NCBI RefSeq assembly: GCF_002090075.1
Contig: NZ_BBRI01000004.1
Location: 124,001-188,000, forward strand
DNA from: Demequina sp. NBRC 110052
GTDB lineage: Bacteria; Actinomycetota; Actinomycetes; Actinomycetales; Demequinaceae
Direction of reading: 5' to 3'
Length of the DNA stretch: 64,000 bases
The number at the start of each line of letters is the position of its first letter. Within the stretch, counting starts at the first letter, position 1. Of the stretch, positions 1-7,448 are shown piece by piece. Position numbers and translations under genes: made by a program. The notes beneath the pieces are model-generated. The model was not told the DNA's origin and did not search any database. It saw only the letters and a list, made by a program, of their open reading frames with translations.

Positions 1-311
1 ATCACCCGACGGCCGGGGAACTCGAACCGGGCGAAGGCGTAGGCGGCAGTCGCGGAGGTCGTCACCTGGATCACCGTGACCGCCACAGCGAGTCCGACGG
101 AGTTCAGGATCACTCGCGCGAACGGCGTGGAGGTGAACAGTGTGCGGTACGCCTCGAGCGAAGGCTCGGCCGGGATGAGGCTCGGCGTCGCGGAGAGCCC
201 GGCGCCTGAGGTGAGAGAGGTGCTCAGCGTCCACAGGAAGGGGAACACCATGGTCAGCGCGCCCGCCACCAGCAGGGCGTTGACGAGTGTGCCGGTCCAG
301 CGTCTAGACAT
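1..311 (-). CDS. Carbohydrate ABC transporter permease (MalG-type), partial
   Basis: This is the N-terminal ~103 residues of a membrane permease; the rest lies beyond the window edge. The visible protein begins MSRRWTGTLVNALLVAGALT and has a first membrane helix ending in FPFLWTLSTSL. A periplasmic-type segment follows (SLIPAEPSLEAYRTLF), then a second helix around VILNSVGLAVAVTVIQVTTSATAAYAFARFEF. That layout is typical of the second permease of family-1 sugar importers. The start (311-309) lies 8 bases inside the end of the upstream permease gene, so the two are probably translationally coupled and form a heterodimer in the membrane. The substrate cannot be read from the sequence; the linked ROK repressor supports a sugar. 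Confidence 0.85.
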   Translation of the reverse strand, partial: MSRRWTGTLVNALLVAGALTMVFPFLWTLSTSLTSGAGLSATPSLIPAEPSLEAYRTLFTSTPFARVILNSVGLAVAVTVIQVTTSATAAYAFARFEFPGRRV

Positions 312-1227
312 AGTTCACCCACTTCCGCTCGCCGCGCATCTGGCCGAGCGTGATGAGCAGGATCACCAGGAACAGCACCATCGACAGGGCGGAGGCGAGG
401 CCCGCCTCTCCGTAGCGGAACGTCATGTCGTAGATGCGCATGACGACCACCTCGGACGACCCGTTCGGTCCTCCGCCGGTCATTGCATAGACCTGGTCGA
501 ACACCTGGAATCCGTTGATCAGGGTGATGACGACCACAAAGAACAGTGCAGGGGTGAGCAGCGGGAGCGTGATGCTTCGCAGGCGCCGCCACCAGCCTGC
601 GCCGTCGATCATGGCCGCCTCCTGCACGTCGGTCGGCAGCGCCTGCAGACCTGCGAGGAGCAGCACCATGACGTAGCCGAGGTCCTTCCACGCAGACGCG
701 AGGATGATCGACGGCATCGACCAGGCGGGGTCCGTCCACCAGCCGGGGCCGTCGATGCCGATCCACGACAGCGCCTCGTTCACGATGCCGACCGAAGGGT
801 TGAGCAGCCAGCGCCAGACGATCGCGACCGCGATCCACGAGGTGACGACGGGAAGGAAGTAGACGCCGCGCAGCAGGTTGCGGCCACGGAACGCGCGGTG
901 CAGCCCGAGCGCCAGCGCGAGGCCTCCGACGAGGGTGAGCGGCAGCACTCCCAGCACGTAGTAGAGCGTGTGCAAGAACGCGGCGGCGGTCTCAGGATCC
1001 GAGACGAGATCCGCATAGTTGTCCAAGCCGACCCATGACTTCTCGGACAGCAGATTCCATTCATGCAGACTCGTCCACGCCGCGCGGAACATCGGATACA
1101 CGACGAACAGCAGCAGCGGAATGGCAGACGGTGCCAGGAAGAGATAGGCGGTCGCGGTCGCGCGGCGCTGACGGCCACGCGCGGTGGCGGTCGGCAGGAG
1201 CCGAGTGCGGGCGGCGGTCGCGGTCAT
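304..1227 (-). CDS. Carbohydrate ABC transporter permease (MalF-type)
   Basis: A 307-residue inner-membrane permease of a sugar ABC importer. It has about six hydrophobic helices, the first at ~27-48 (AYLFLAPSAIPLLLFVVYPM). The cytoplasmic EAA-type loop that contacts the ATPase is visible near residues 205-225 (VQEAAMIDGAGWWRRLRSIT), followed by LPLLTPALFFVVV. The C-terminal part (TGGGPNGSSEVVVMRIYD) is characteristic of MalF/UgpA-like proteins. The gene starts with an ATGA overlap on the stop of the ROK regulator gene and overlaps the next permease gene by 8 bases. No substrate-binding protein or ATPase gene is in view; the binding protein may lie beyond the window edge or elsewhere. Confidence 0.9.
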   Translation of the reverse strand: MTATAARTRLLPTATARGRQRRATATAYLFLAPSAIPLLLFVVYPMFRAAWTSLHEWNLLSEKSWVGLDNYADLVSDPETAAAFLHTLYYVLGVLPLTLVGGLALALGLHRAFRGRNLLRGVYFLPVVTSWIAVAIVWRWLLNPSVGIVNEALSWIGIDGPGWWTDPAWSMPSIILASAWKDLGYVMVLLLAGLQALPTDVQEAAMIDGAGWWRRLRSITLPLLTPALFFVVVITLINGFQVFDQVYAMTGGGPNGSSEVVVMRIYDMTFRYGEAGLASALSMVLFLVILLITLGQMRGERKWVNYV

Positions 1228-2435
1228 GCGTGTTCGCCTGCCATCGAGCTGATGAGGCGCTCGCGCACGAGCTGGCCCTGCTCACCCGAGACTCCCTCGG
1301 CGTCGAAGGGCGTCGAGAGGACGAGCGCGGCGGCGCCCTGGGCCCACCGATCGTCCTGCCACCGCTCGACCACGACGCTGACCCCGCGCTTGCGGGGGAT
1401 CACGCCCGCCCTCAGGGCCGGCTCGAAGGAGGAAGACCAGTGCTCCCACGCCTTCGCGCCCTCGCCGAGAACGACGATCAGCTCGGGATCGAGCGTGTTC
1501 GTCAGACCCGCGACGACGCGTCCGAGGAGCCGTCCGGCCGTGGAGAACAGAGCGAGCGCTCGTGTATCGCCGTCGTCGGCGGCGCCCTGGAGAGCTTCGA
1601 TTCCGGAGTCTGCGGGGATCACGCCCTCTGCCACGGCCGTGGCGACGAGTGCCTGCTCGCCGATGACTGCCTCAAGGCACCCGTGGGCGCCGCACTGGCA
1701 AAGCGGACCGTCCTCAGCCACGGGGATATGCCCGATCTCGCCTGCGTTGCCTGAGCTGCCGCGAATAATCGCATCGGACGCGACGATTCCTGCGCCGATT
1801 CCTGTTCCGATCGTGACCACGAGGAAGTCCGAGTGCCCGCGGCCAGCGCCGAACAGTGATTCTGCGAGCGCGAGCGCGTTGACATTGTTGTCGATGAGGA
1901 CGGGAAGGTTCGTCGCGGCTCGCAACGCGGATCCCACGGGAGCCTGTGACCATCCGAGCTGGGTGGAGTCGACGATGCCCTCAGACTGGGCGAGCACGTT
2001 TCCTGGGAGGCCTACGCCGATGCCGACGAGCGCACTGTGCTCCGCTCCCGCGATGAAGGTGGCGACCGCGTCGGCGAGGCGGCCCACGGCGACGGGCGCG
2101 GATGCCTCGAAGGGGTCGGTGTGGGCGCGCACGACGCGGCCGTCGATGGAGACCTCGACGAGCGTCAGGTGGTCAGGAGCGATCTTGACGCCGATCGCGC
2201 CGCCAGACCGGGTCGCCAAGCCAAGCCGTTGCGCGGGACGGCCTCCGCTCGAGGGGCCATGCTCGAGCTCGATCAGGAGCCCGTCGGCGATGAGCTCGCG
2301 GGTGAGTCGCGTGACGAGTGCGGGGGAGATGCTCAGCGCGCGGGCGAGGTCGGCGCGAGAGGCGGGGCCTTGCGCGCCGATGCGCGACAGGATCGCCGAC
2401 CGGTTCACATCGCTGCGGGGTGAGATCGAGCTCAC
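1224..2435 (-). CDS. ROK-family transcriptional regulator
   Basis: A 403-residue sugar-responsive repressor. Residues ~10-60 form a winged helix (RSAILSRIGAQGPASRADLARALSISPALVTRLTREL), followed by an ASKHA/ROK fold. The glucose-kinase-like part shows the ROK signature GIGVGLPG, the loop LIDNNVNALALAE, the phosphate-binding VTIGTGIGAGIV, and the zinc-type motif CQCGAHGCLE. GTG at 2435 is chosen because a strong AAAGGAG lies 7 bases upstream and the palindromic operator and promoter sit just beyond it. The gene heads an operon with the sugar permeases (ATGA overlap with the first). That implies autoregulation, and induction when the transported sugar or its phosphate is present. Whether it kept kinase activity cannot be told; the HTH argues for a regulator. 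Confidence 0.92.
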   Translation of the reverse strand: MSSISPRSDVNRSAILSRIGAQGPASRADLARALSISPALVTRLTRELIADGLLIELEHGPSSGGRPAQRLGLATRSGGAIGVKIAPDHLTLVEVSIDGRVVRAHTDPFEASAPVAVGRLADAVATFIAGAEHSALVGIGVGLPGNVLAQSEGIVDSTQLGWSQAPVGSALRAATNLPVLIDNNVNALALAESLFGAGRGHSDFLVVTIGTGIGAGIVASDAIIRGSSGNAGEIGHIPVAEDGPLCQCGAHGCLEAVIGEQALVATAVAEGVIPADSGIEALQGAADDGDTRALALFSTAGRLLGRVVAGLTNTLDPELIVVLGEGAKAWEHWSSSFEPALRAGVIPRKRGVSVVVERWQDDRWAQGAAALVLSTPFDAEGVSGEQGQLVRERLISSMAGEHA

Positions 2436-2450
2436 TTGTTCACTCCTTTG

Positions 2451-2462
2451 TTTACAAGTAAA
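2451..2462. promoter_or_regulatory. Candidate ROK operator palindrome
   Basis: TTTAC-AA-GTAAA is a perfect 5-bp inverted repeat with a 2-base centre. It lies between the -10 box and the ribosome-binding site of the ROK gene. ROK repressors bind AT-rich palindromes of this kind, so autorepression of the transporter operon is likely (inference). Confidence 0.65.
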
Positions 2463-2465
2463 GGT

Positions 2466-2495
2466 ACTGTAGAACTAAGTCGCGAACGATGTCAA
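2466..2495 (-). promoter_or_regulatory. Promoter of the ROK-sugar permease operon
   Basis: On the minus strand TTGACA (2495-2490) and TACAGT (2471-2466) are separated by 18 bases, a near-consensus housekeeping promoter. Transcription would begin near 2459, inside the TTTACAAGTAAA palindrome, so a bound repressor would block it. This is the best consensus-like promoter in the window. Confidence 0.75.
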
Positions 2496-2555
2496 CCACG
2501 ATGCCCCGCTCGACGTGGGCGGCGTCGGCTGCGCCCACGTCGTCCGGTCATCGGA

Positions 2556-2561
2556 CACAAT
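2556..2561 (+). promoter_or_regulatory. -10 element, leaderless start of the DUF2469 gene
   Basis: CACAAT ends 6 bases before the GTG start at 2568, so the transcript would begin at or next to the start codon. No convincing -35 hexamer is seen, which is common in actinobacteria. Confidence 0.45.
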
Positions 2562-2567
2562 GGTCGG

Positions 2568-2897
2568 GTGAGCAGCGAGGACCTTGAGAACTACGAGACC
2601 GAGGCGGAGCTGGCGCTCTACCGCGAGTACCGCGACGTCGTGGGCCTGTTCCGCTACGTCGTCGAGACCGAGAGGCGCTTCTACCTTGCCAACAAGGTGG
2701 ACCTGCAAGTGCGGGCCTCCGGCGGCGACGTCTACTTCGAGGTCTCCATGACCGATGCGTGGGTGTGGGACGTCTACCGCTCGGCGCGCCTGGTGAAGAA
2801 CGTCCGCGTCGTGACCTTCAAGGACGTCAACATCGAAGAGCTCGCGCACGACGACGATCAGACGATCCCAGACATCCGCCAGCTGCGCGGGCGGTAG
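2568..2897 (+). CDS. DUF2469 family protein
   Basis: A 109-residue soluble acidic protein of a family conserved across Actinobacteria and of unknown biochemical function. It matches the family almost end to end: ENYETEAELALYREYRDVVG, VVETERRFYLANKVDL, DVYFEVSMTDAWVWDVYR and VRVVTFKDVNIEEL. GTG at 2568 gives the usual family length, and a -10-like CACAAT sits 6 bases upstream. In related genomes this gene normally lies between rnhB and yraN. Here yraN is 4.2 kb downstream behind two exporter modules, and upstream is the sugar-transport operon instead of rnhB. No catalytic motif is visible and I assign no function. Confidence 0.9.
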   Translation: MSSEDLENYETEAELALYREYRDVVGLFRYVVETERRFYLANKVDLQVRASGGDVYFEVSMTDAWVWDVYRSARLVKNVRVVTFKDVNIEELAHDDDQTIPDIRQLRGR

Positions 2898-3029
2898 CAC
2901 CAGGGGCGCCGAATACTTCGGTACCTGTCAACTTTGACGGGCCGCCGTCGCGGCGGCCACAATGCTGCAAGAGTCCGCGCTCGCGTATGCGTGAGCACCC
3001 CGGGCGGACTCCGAGCCCGAGGAGTCCCC

Positions 3030-4655
3030 ATGAGCGAGGCACCAGGCGCCGCACGCGCCGAAGCGACCGACACCCCCGACCGCCGTTCGATACTGCTGGT
3101 CTTCGTCGGGCTCATGACAGCGATGCTGCTGTCAGCGCTCGATCAGACGATCTTCTCCACGGCGCTGCCGACCATCGTGGGCGAGCTCGACGGCGTGGAC
3201 CACATGCTGTGGGTCACCACGGCGTACATCCTCGCTGCGACGATCATGATGCCCGTCTACGGCAAGGTCGGCGACCTCGTGGGGCGCAAGCCGCTGTTCA
3301 TCGCCGCGATCGTGCTGTTCATGATCGGCTCGATCGTGGGAGGTCTGTCGCAGGGGATGACGGAGCTCATCGTCGGACGCGCGATCCAGGGCCTCGGCGG
3401 CGGCGGGCTCATGATCCTCGCGCAGGCGATCATTGCGGACATCGTCCCCGCACGTGAGCGCGGGCGCTACATGGGCGTCATGGGTGGCGTCTTCGCGCTC
3501 GCCTCCGTGGTCGGACCGCTGCTCGGCGGATGGTTCACGGAGTCGGTGAGCTGGCGGTGGTGCATGTGGATCAACATCCCGCTCGGCGCGCTCGCAATCG
3601 TGTCCGCGGTCGTGTTCCTTCACCCGCCTCACCAGAATCGTGCACGTCCCCGGCTCGACGTCGCGGGCATGATGCTCATCGCTATCGCGTCGGCCTCGCT
3701 GGTGCTGTTCACGTCGTGGGGCGGTGGTCAGTACGAATGGGGCTCGCCCATGATCCTGTCGCTCATCGCTCTCACGATCGTCTCGGGCGTCGCGTTCGTG
3801 CTCGTCGAGCGCCGTGCCGCCGAGCCGATCATGCCTCTCATGCTGTTCCGCCGTCGCAACTTCGTGCTCACCACGTCTGCGGGACTGCTCATGGGCATTG
3901 CCATGTTCGGCACCCTCGCCTACATGCCCACCTACCTGCAGATGGTCGCCCAGGTGGATGCGACCTCGGCGGGGCTGCTCATGATCCCGATGATGGGCAC
4001 GATGCTCCCGACGTCGATCATCGTGGGCCGCCGCGTGTCCGCGACCGGTCGCTACAAGCTGTACCCGGCCATCGGCGCCGTCGTGATCGGCATGGCGATG
4101 TTCCTGCTGTCGTCCATGACCTTCGACCAGCCCATCTGGCAGACGTGCCTGTACCTCGCCGTGTTCGGCGCTGGCCTGGGCCTGCAGATGCAGGTGCTCG
4201 TGCTGATCGTCCAGAACACATTCCCGCTCAGCATGGTCGGCACGGCGACGGCCGCGAACAACTACTTCCGGCAGATCGGGGCCTCGCTCGGCGCGGCCGT
4301 CGTAGGGTCGATCTTCACGAGCAACCTCATCGAGCTGCTGACCGAGCGGCTGCCCGGCGGCGCGGGAGCGCTCGGCGACGCGAACTCGATCACGCCGGGT
4401 GCCGTGCTCGAGCTGCCGCAGGAGATCCAGGACGTCATCGTGAGCTCGTACAACGATGCGCTCACGCCCGTCTTCCTGTACATCGTGCCGCTGTCGTTGC
4501 TCTCGCTCGTGCTGCTGATGTTCGTGCGCGAGGTTCCGCTGCGCACCACGCTCGACCGCGAGCCCGCCCTCGAGCCGTCCCACATGGACGGCCCCGACTA
4601 CTACGAGGACCAGGCGCCCGCCGCGCCGGGCCGTCCTGGGATCGCGCAGGACTGA
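3030..4655 (+). CDS. DHA2-family MFS drug:proton antiporter
   Basis: A 541-residue, probably 14-helix exporter of the EmrB/QacA type, expected to expel drugs or toxic metabolites using the proton gradient. Family motifs are visible: helix 1 carries SALDQTIFSTALPTI (motif D1), the loop after helix 2 carries GKVGDLVGRKP (motif A), and helix 5 carries SVVGPLLGG (antiporter motif C). The C-terminal ~35 residues are hydrophilic and acidic. ATG at 3030 follows GAGGAG at the right spacing; an upstream in-frame ATG at 2934 has no ribosome-binding site and would add a non-homologous basic stretch. No regulator is adjacent upstream, so its control is unknown. It is one of two exporters separating DUF2469 from yraN. 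Confidence 0.92.
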   Translation: MSEAPGAARAEATDTPDRRSILLVFVGLMTAMLLSALDQTIFSTALPTIVGELDGVDHMLWVTTAYILAATIMMPVYGKVGDLVGRKPLFIAAIVLFMIGSIVGGLSQGMTELIVGRAIQGLGGGGLMILAQAIIADIVPARERGRYMGVMGGVFALASVVGPLLGGWFTESVSWRWCMWINIPLGALAIVSAVVFLHPPHQNRARPRLDVAGMMLIAIASASLVLFTSWGGGQYEWGSPMILSLIALTIVSGVAFVLVERRAAEPIMPLMLFRRRNFVLTTSAGLLMGIAMFGTLAYMPTYLQMVAQVDATSAGLLMIPMMGTMLPTSIIVGRRVSATGRYKLYPAIGAVVIGMAMFLLSSMTFDQPIWQTCLYLAVFGAGLGLQMQVLVLIVQNTFPLSMVGTATAANNYFRQIGASLGAAVVGSIFTSNLIELLTERLPGGAGALGDANSITPGAVLELPQEIQDVIVSSYNDALTPVFLYIVPLSLLSLVLLMFVREVPLRTTLDREPALEPSHMDGPDYYEDQAPAAPGRPGIAQD

Positions 4656-4661
4656 GCCGCA

Positions 4662-4745
4662 CGCTCGACCCCACTCGCGCGCTCACCTCACCCCGCGCGC
4701 TCCGTCTCGCCCGGCGCGCTCGACCCCACTCGCGCGCTCCGTCTC
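4662..4745. repeat. Nested short direct repeats
   Basis: A 23-base sequence ending in CCCCACTCGCGCGCTC occurs exactly at 4662-4684 and 4717-4739. CGCGCGCTCCGTCTC occurs exactly at 4694-4708 and 4731-4745. The second copies run straight into the left arm of the hairpin at 4742. This looks like local duplication in non-coding DNA. Confidence 0.85.
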
Positions 4746-4820
4746 CCGAAGTGACGGCTCAGGGCCGACCATGTGGTGGGACACGCCTTTATTGGTGCGC
4801 CTGACCGTCACTTCGGGAGA
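4742..4820. repeat. 79-bp hairpin element (long inverted repeat)
   Basis: TCTCCCGAAGTGACGG (4742-4757) is exactly complementary to 4805-4820. After a single bulged C at 4758 the pairing continues with TCAGG/CCTGA (4759-4763 with 4800-4804). This gives 21 paired bases around a ~36-base loop. It is too long and too widely spaced for an ordinary terminator and lacks a T-run. It resembles a miniature inverted-repeat or REP-like element, but no second copy occurs in the window. It may still serve as the 3' end of the upstream exporter mRNA. Confidence 0.7.
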
Positions 4821-4935
4821 GGTGGCCAGCGCGGCGCCGGAGCCGGACGGCGCCACGCGGCCAGGCGCGTCAGGCCCCCTCTGTGGGGCCCTCGACCCGC
4901 ACCCAGGGCCCTCACGCCTCCGCGCTCGATAGAAG

Positions 4936-4978
4936 TTGCAAAGAAACTGTTGCAAAGAAACCTTTGCACACATACGCT
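4936..4978 (+). promoter_or_regulatory. Promoter and operator of the ArsR-like repressor-exporter operon
   Basis: TTGCAAAGAAAC occurs twice with a 14-base period (4936-4947 and 4950-4961). The second copy forms a perfect 7-bp inverted repeat, TGCAAAG-AAAC-CTTTGCA (4951-4968). TTGCAA (4950-4955) and TACGCT (4973-4978) are 17 bases apart and form a promoter. The -10 ends 7 bases before the ATG, predicting a leaderless mRNA. The palindrome sits between -35 and -10, the expected position for autorepression by the encoded ArsR-like protein. Confidence 0.75.
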
Positions 4979-4985
4979 GTGAGGC

Positions 4986-5612
4986 ATGACCGCCGCTGAG
5001 AAGCCTGCCGAGGGCAAGAGCCACCGCTGGAAGGACGCCCGCCAGGCGGACTCCGCGCAGCTCAAGGGCCTCGCGCATCCCCTGCGCATCGCCATCTTCG
5101 ATGCGCTCACGACGTATGGCCCCGCGACCTCCGCGATGCTCGCCCATCGGCTGGGGGAGTCGACCGGGTCGATGAGCTACCACCTCCGGCAACTCGCCCG
5201 GCACGGGTTCATCGTCGACGTCGAGGACGAGGGCACGGCGCGCGAGCGCTACTGGCGACGTGCCCCTGGCGCGCTCGCCATCGGACCCGCGGAGGACGAT
5301 CCTTCGCCGGCGATGCGCAGCATCACCCACTCGCTCATGCGCGAGATCAACTCGCGCGCGGCCCACCACGTGCAGGAGTTCGTCGACCGCGCCGAGGACG
5401 AGCTGCCGCGCGAGTGGATGGAGGCGTCGTCCATCTCGTCCGCGTCGATGGAGCTCACCGTCGAGGAACTCGCCGAGCTCGTCGACGAGGTCTCGGCGCG
5501 CATTGCCGCGAGGCGCCAGGCGGACGGTGGCCCCCGTGGAATCCCTGGCGCGCGCCGCGTCCAGATCCAGTTCCATGCCTTCCCTCTGATGGATGCGGAG
5601 CCCACCCCATGA
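4986..5612 (+). CDS. ArsR-like winged-helix transcriptional regulator
   Basis: A 208-residue DNA-binding protein. The N-terminal winged helix (residues ~25-85) reads QLKGLAHPLRIAIFDALTTY, then GPATSAMLAHRLGESTGSMSYHLRQLARHG as the HTH, and FIVDVEDEGTARERYW as the wing. There is no metal-binding cysteine pair, so it is not a classical metal sensor. The C-terminal ~120 residues are an acidic helical region that probably dimerises or senses a ligand. The gene overlaps the MFS exporter gene by ATGA and is preceded by a repeat-type operator. It therefore most likely represses its own operon and derepresses export when a toxic compound binds (inference). Confidence 0.87.
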   Translation: MTAAEKPAEGKSHRWKDARQADSAQLKGLAHPLRIAIFDALTTYGPATSAMLAHRLGESTGSMSYHLRQLARHGFIVDVEDEGTARERYWRRAPGALAIGPAEDDPSPAMRSITHSLMREINSRAAHHVQEFVDRAEDELPREWMEASSISSASMELTVEELAELVDEVSARIAARRQADGGPRGIPGARRVQIQFHAFPLMDAEPTP

Positions 5613-7012
5613 CAGATGCCGCCGCGCGCCCCGGGCGCGACAGCCTCGGACCTGCCTTCGCGCGCCTGTGGGGCGCCGCGATCGCCACGAACCTCGGCGA
5701 CGGGCTGGCGCGTGTCGCTGTGCCGCTCGTCGCGGTCTCCCTTACCCGTGACCCGCTCGCGGTCGCAGTCCTGGGAGGGCTCGCCGTCCTTCCGTGGCTC
5801 CTGTTCGGCATCTATGCGGGCGTGATCGTCGATCGCAGCGACCGCCGACGCGTGCTCGCGTTCGCGAACGTGCTCCGCTTCGCGACGGTCGCCGTGGTGG
5901 TGGTCGCGCTCGCGACCGGGTGGGTGAGCCTGTGGCTGCTCGCGGTCGCGACCCTGCTCTTCGGGGTGGGCGAGGTGCTCGCGGACAACGCGACGAACGC
6001 GATCATGCCGGCGGTGGTGCGCAGGGATCAGCTCGACCGCGCAAATGGTCGCATCCAGGCGGCACAGGTGGGCGTGGACATGTTCGTGGCCACCCCGCTC
6101 GCGGGAGTCCTGTTCGCGATCGCGGCCGTGGTGCCGCTGCTCGCGGCGGGCGGCTCGTTCGCCGCGGTGGTGGTGCTTGCGCTCTCGCTGCCCGCCGCGG
6201 CGGCGCGCGCCCAGCGTCGGTCGGTGCCTGTTGAACCCGAGGGGCTCGACGCTCCGACGCCGCTCGTGGTGGTGCCGTCGGCGGACCCGGCCGACGCGGT
6301 GGCCGGGGGAGGCGTCGACCTCGCCGAGCCTCGGGTGGGCGCGAAGGAGGGCTTCGTGTTCCTGTGGCGGCACCGGTGGCTGCGCTCCATGGTGCTGTTC
6401 ACGTCGATCATCGCGGCGCTGCTCACGTTCGCACAGGCGAGCACGATCCTGCTGTTCCTCGACACGTTCGGCGTCCCGGAGGCGGCGATCGGCGTCGTGA
6501 CCGCGGGCATCGGGCTCGGCGGCCTTGGCGGCGCCCTGTTCGCGCCAGCGCTCGTCGCGCGCCTGGGACGTGGGCGCACGATGCTGCTCGGCACGCTGCT
6601 GGGGGGCGTGGGACTGCTCGCGACGGGACTCGCGCCGCATGTGGCGGTCGCGATCGCCGCATACGCCGTGGGCGCGTTCGGCGTCGGCACGTGGAACGTA
6701 CCGTGGGGTGCGGCGCGCCAGGCGCTGATCCCGCCGCACCTGCTCGGCCGCGTGCTCGGCCTGGGCCGCACGATCGGCTGGGGTCTGATCCCCGTGGCGT
6801 CTCTGATCGGCGGCCTCGTGGCGCGGACATCGCTCACCCTGCCGCTCGTGGTGGGCGGTGCTGCGGTGACGGTCATGGGCGTGCTGGGGGCTCGCCTGAT
6901 CCTCGACGTGGACCGGCAGGAGCCGGCGGACTACGACGACGAGGAGCTCGGAGAGGACTCCGAGGACGGCGCAGTCGCCGAGGAGCGCGTCGTCCCCAGC
7001 CCCGCCAGCTGA
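5609..7012 (+). CDS. MFS transporter (EntS/MFS_3 type exporter)
   Basis: A 467-residue, about 12-helix major facilitator. It shows AIATNLGDGLARVAVPLVAVSL in helix 1, the motif-A-like loop IVDRSDRRRVLAFANVLR after helix 2, and the mid-protein helices of the enterobactin-exporter/macrolide-efflux subgroup. A central hydrophilic loop (residues ~205-250) separates the halves, and the C-terminus is acidic (DYDDEELGEDSEDG). ATG at 5609 overlaps the stop of the regulator gene by ATGA, the usual coupling in this genome. Export of a drug or siderophore-like compound is likely; the substrate is unknown. Confidence 0.88.
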   Translation: MTDAAARPGRDSLGPAFARLWGAAIATNLGDGLARVAVPLVAVSLTRDPLAVAVLGGLAVLPWLLFGIYAGVIVDRSDRRRVLAFANVLRFATVAVVVVALATGWVSLWLLAVATLLFGVGEVLADNATNAIMPAVVRRDQLDRANGRIQAAQVGVDMFVATPLAGVLFAIAAVVPLLAAGGSFAAVVVLALSLPAAAARAQRRSVPVEPEGLDAPTPLVVVPSADPADAVAGGGVDLAEPRVGAKEGFVFLWRHRWLRSMVLFTSIIAALLTFAQASTILLFLDTFGVPEAAIGVVTAGIGLGGLGGALFAPALVARLGRGRTMLLGTLLGGVGLLATGLAPHVAVAIAAYAVGAFGVGTWNVPWGAARQALIPPHLLGRVLGLGRTIGWGLIPVASLIGGLVARTSLTLPLVVGGAAVTVMGVLGARLILDVDRQEPADYDDEELGEDSEDGAVAEERVVPSPAS

Positions 7013-7091
7013 GCGGTCCGTCCACAGATCGCGCACCGGGGCCCGTGCGGCGCGTCGGACTCGGCCCACGATGCTCACCAGGAGGTGGGCG

Positions 7092-7448
7092 ATGGCCGCG
7101 AAGGACGAGGTCGGACGCTACGGCGAGGACGTGGCGGAGCGATATCTGCGTGAGCTGGGCTGGAAGGTGCTCGCGCGCAACTGGAGGTGTCGCGAGGGCG
7201 AACTCGATCTGATCGCGGTCGACTATGACGTGCTCGTCGCGGTCGAGGTCAAGTCGCGCAGGTCGACGAACCTCGGCTTGCCGCAAGAGGCGGTGACGAG
7301 CGCGAAGCTCGCGCGCGTGCGCCGCCTGACCGGTGCGTGGCTTGCGGCACAGGATCGTTCGTGGCCCGGAGTGCGGATCGATGTGATCGGCGTCCTGCTC
7401 CCGGATGCGGGCGCGGCGCGCATCGAGCACCTGCGGGGCGTCGCGTGA
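7092..7448 (+). CDS. yraN: YraN family (UPF0102) endonuclease-fold protein
   Basis: A 118-residue protein with the restriction-endonuclease-like fold of the UPF0102 family. It reads EVGRYGEDVAERYLRELGWKVLARNWRCREGELDLIAVD, followed by VAVEVKSRRS. The acidic E-x-D and E-x-K residues are the predicted nuclease centre. ATG at 7092 follows CAGGAGG at good spacing; an ATG at 7071 lies upstream of that site and is less likely. The gene overlaps yifB by GTGA and starts the yraN-yifB-dprA operon, which in related genomes directly follows DUF2469. A role in DNA processing is inferred from fold and neighbours. Confidence 0.88.
   Translation: MAAKDEVGRYGEDVAERYLRELGWKVLARNWRCREGELDLIAVDYDVLVAVEVKSRRSTNLGLPQEAVTSAKLARVRRLTGAWLAAQDRSWPGVRIDVIGVLLPDAGAARIEHLRGVA

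Larger units (their letters stand above)
4656..4985. other. Repeat-rich intergenic region between exporter modules
   Basis: No gene is seen in these 330 bases. The region holds two families of short direct repeats (4662-4745), a 79-bp near-perfect hairpin (4742-4820), a GC-rich stretch without recognisable features (4821-4930), and the operator/promoter of the ArsR-like gene (4936-4978). Confidence 0.8.
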
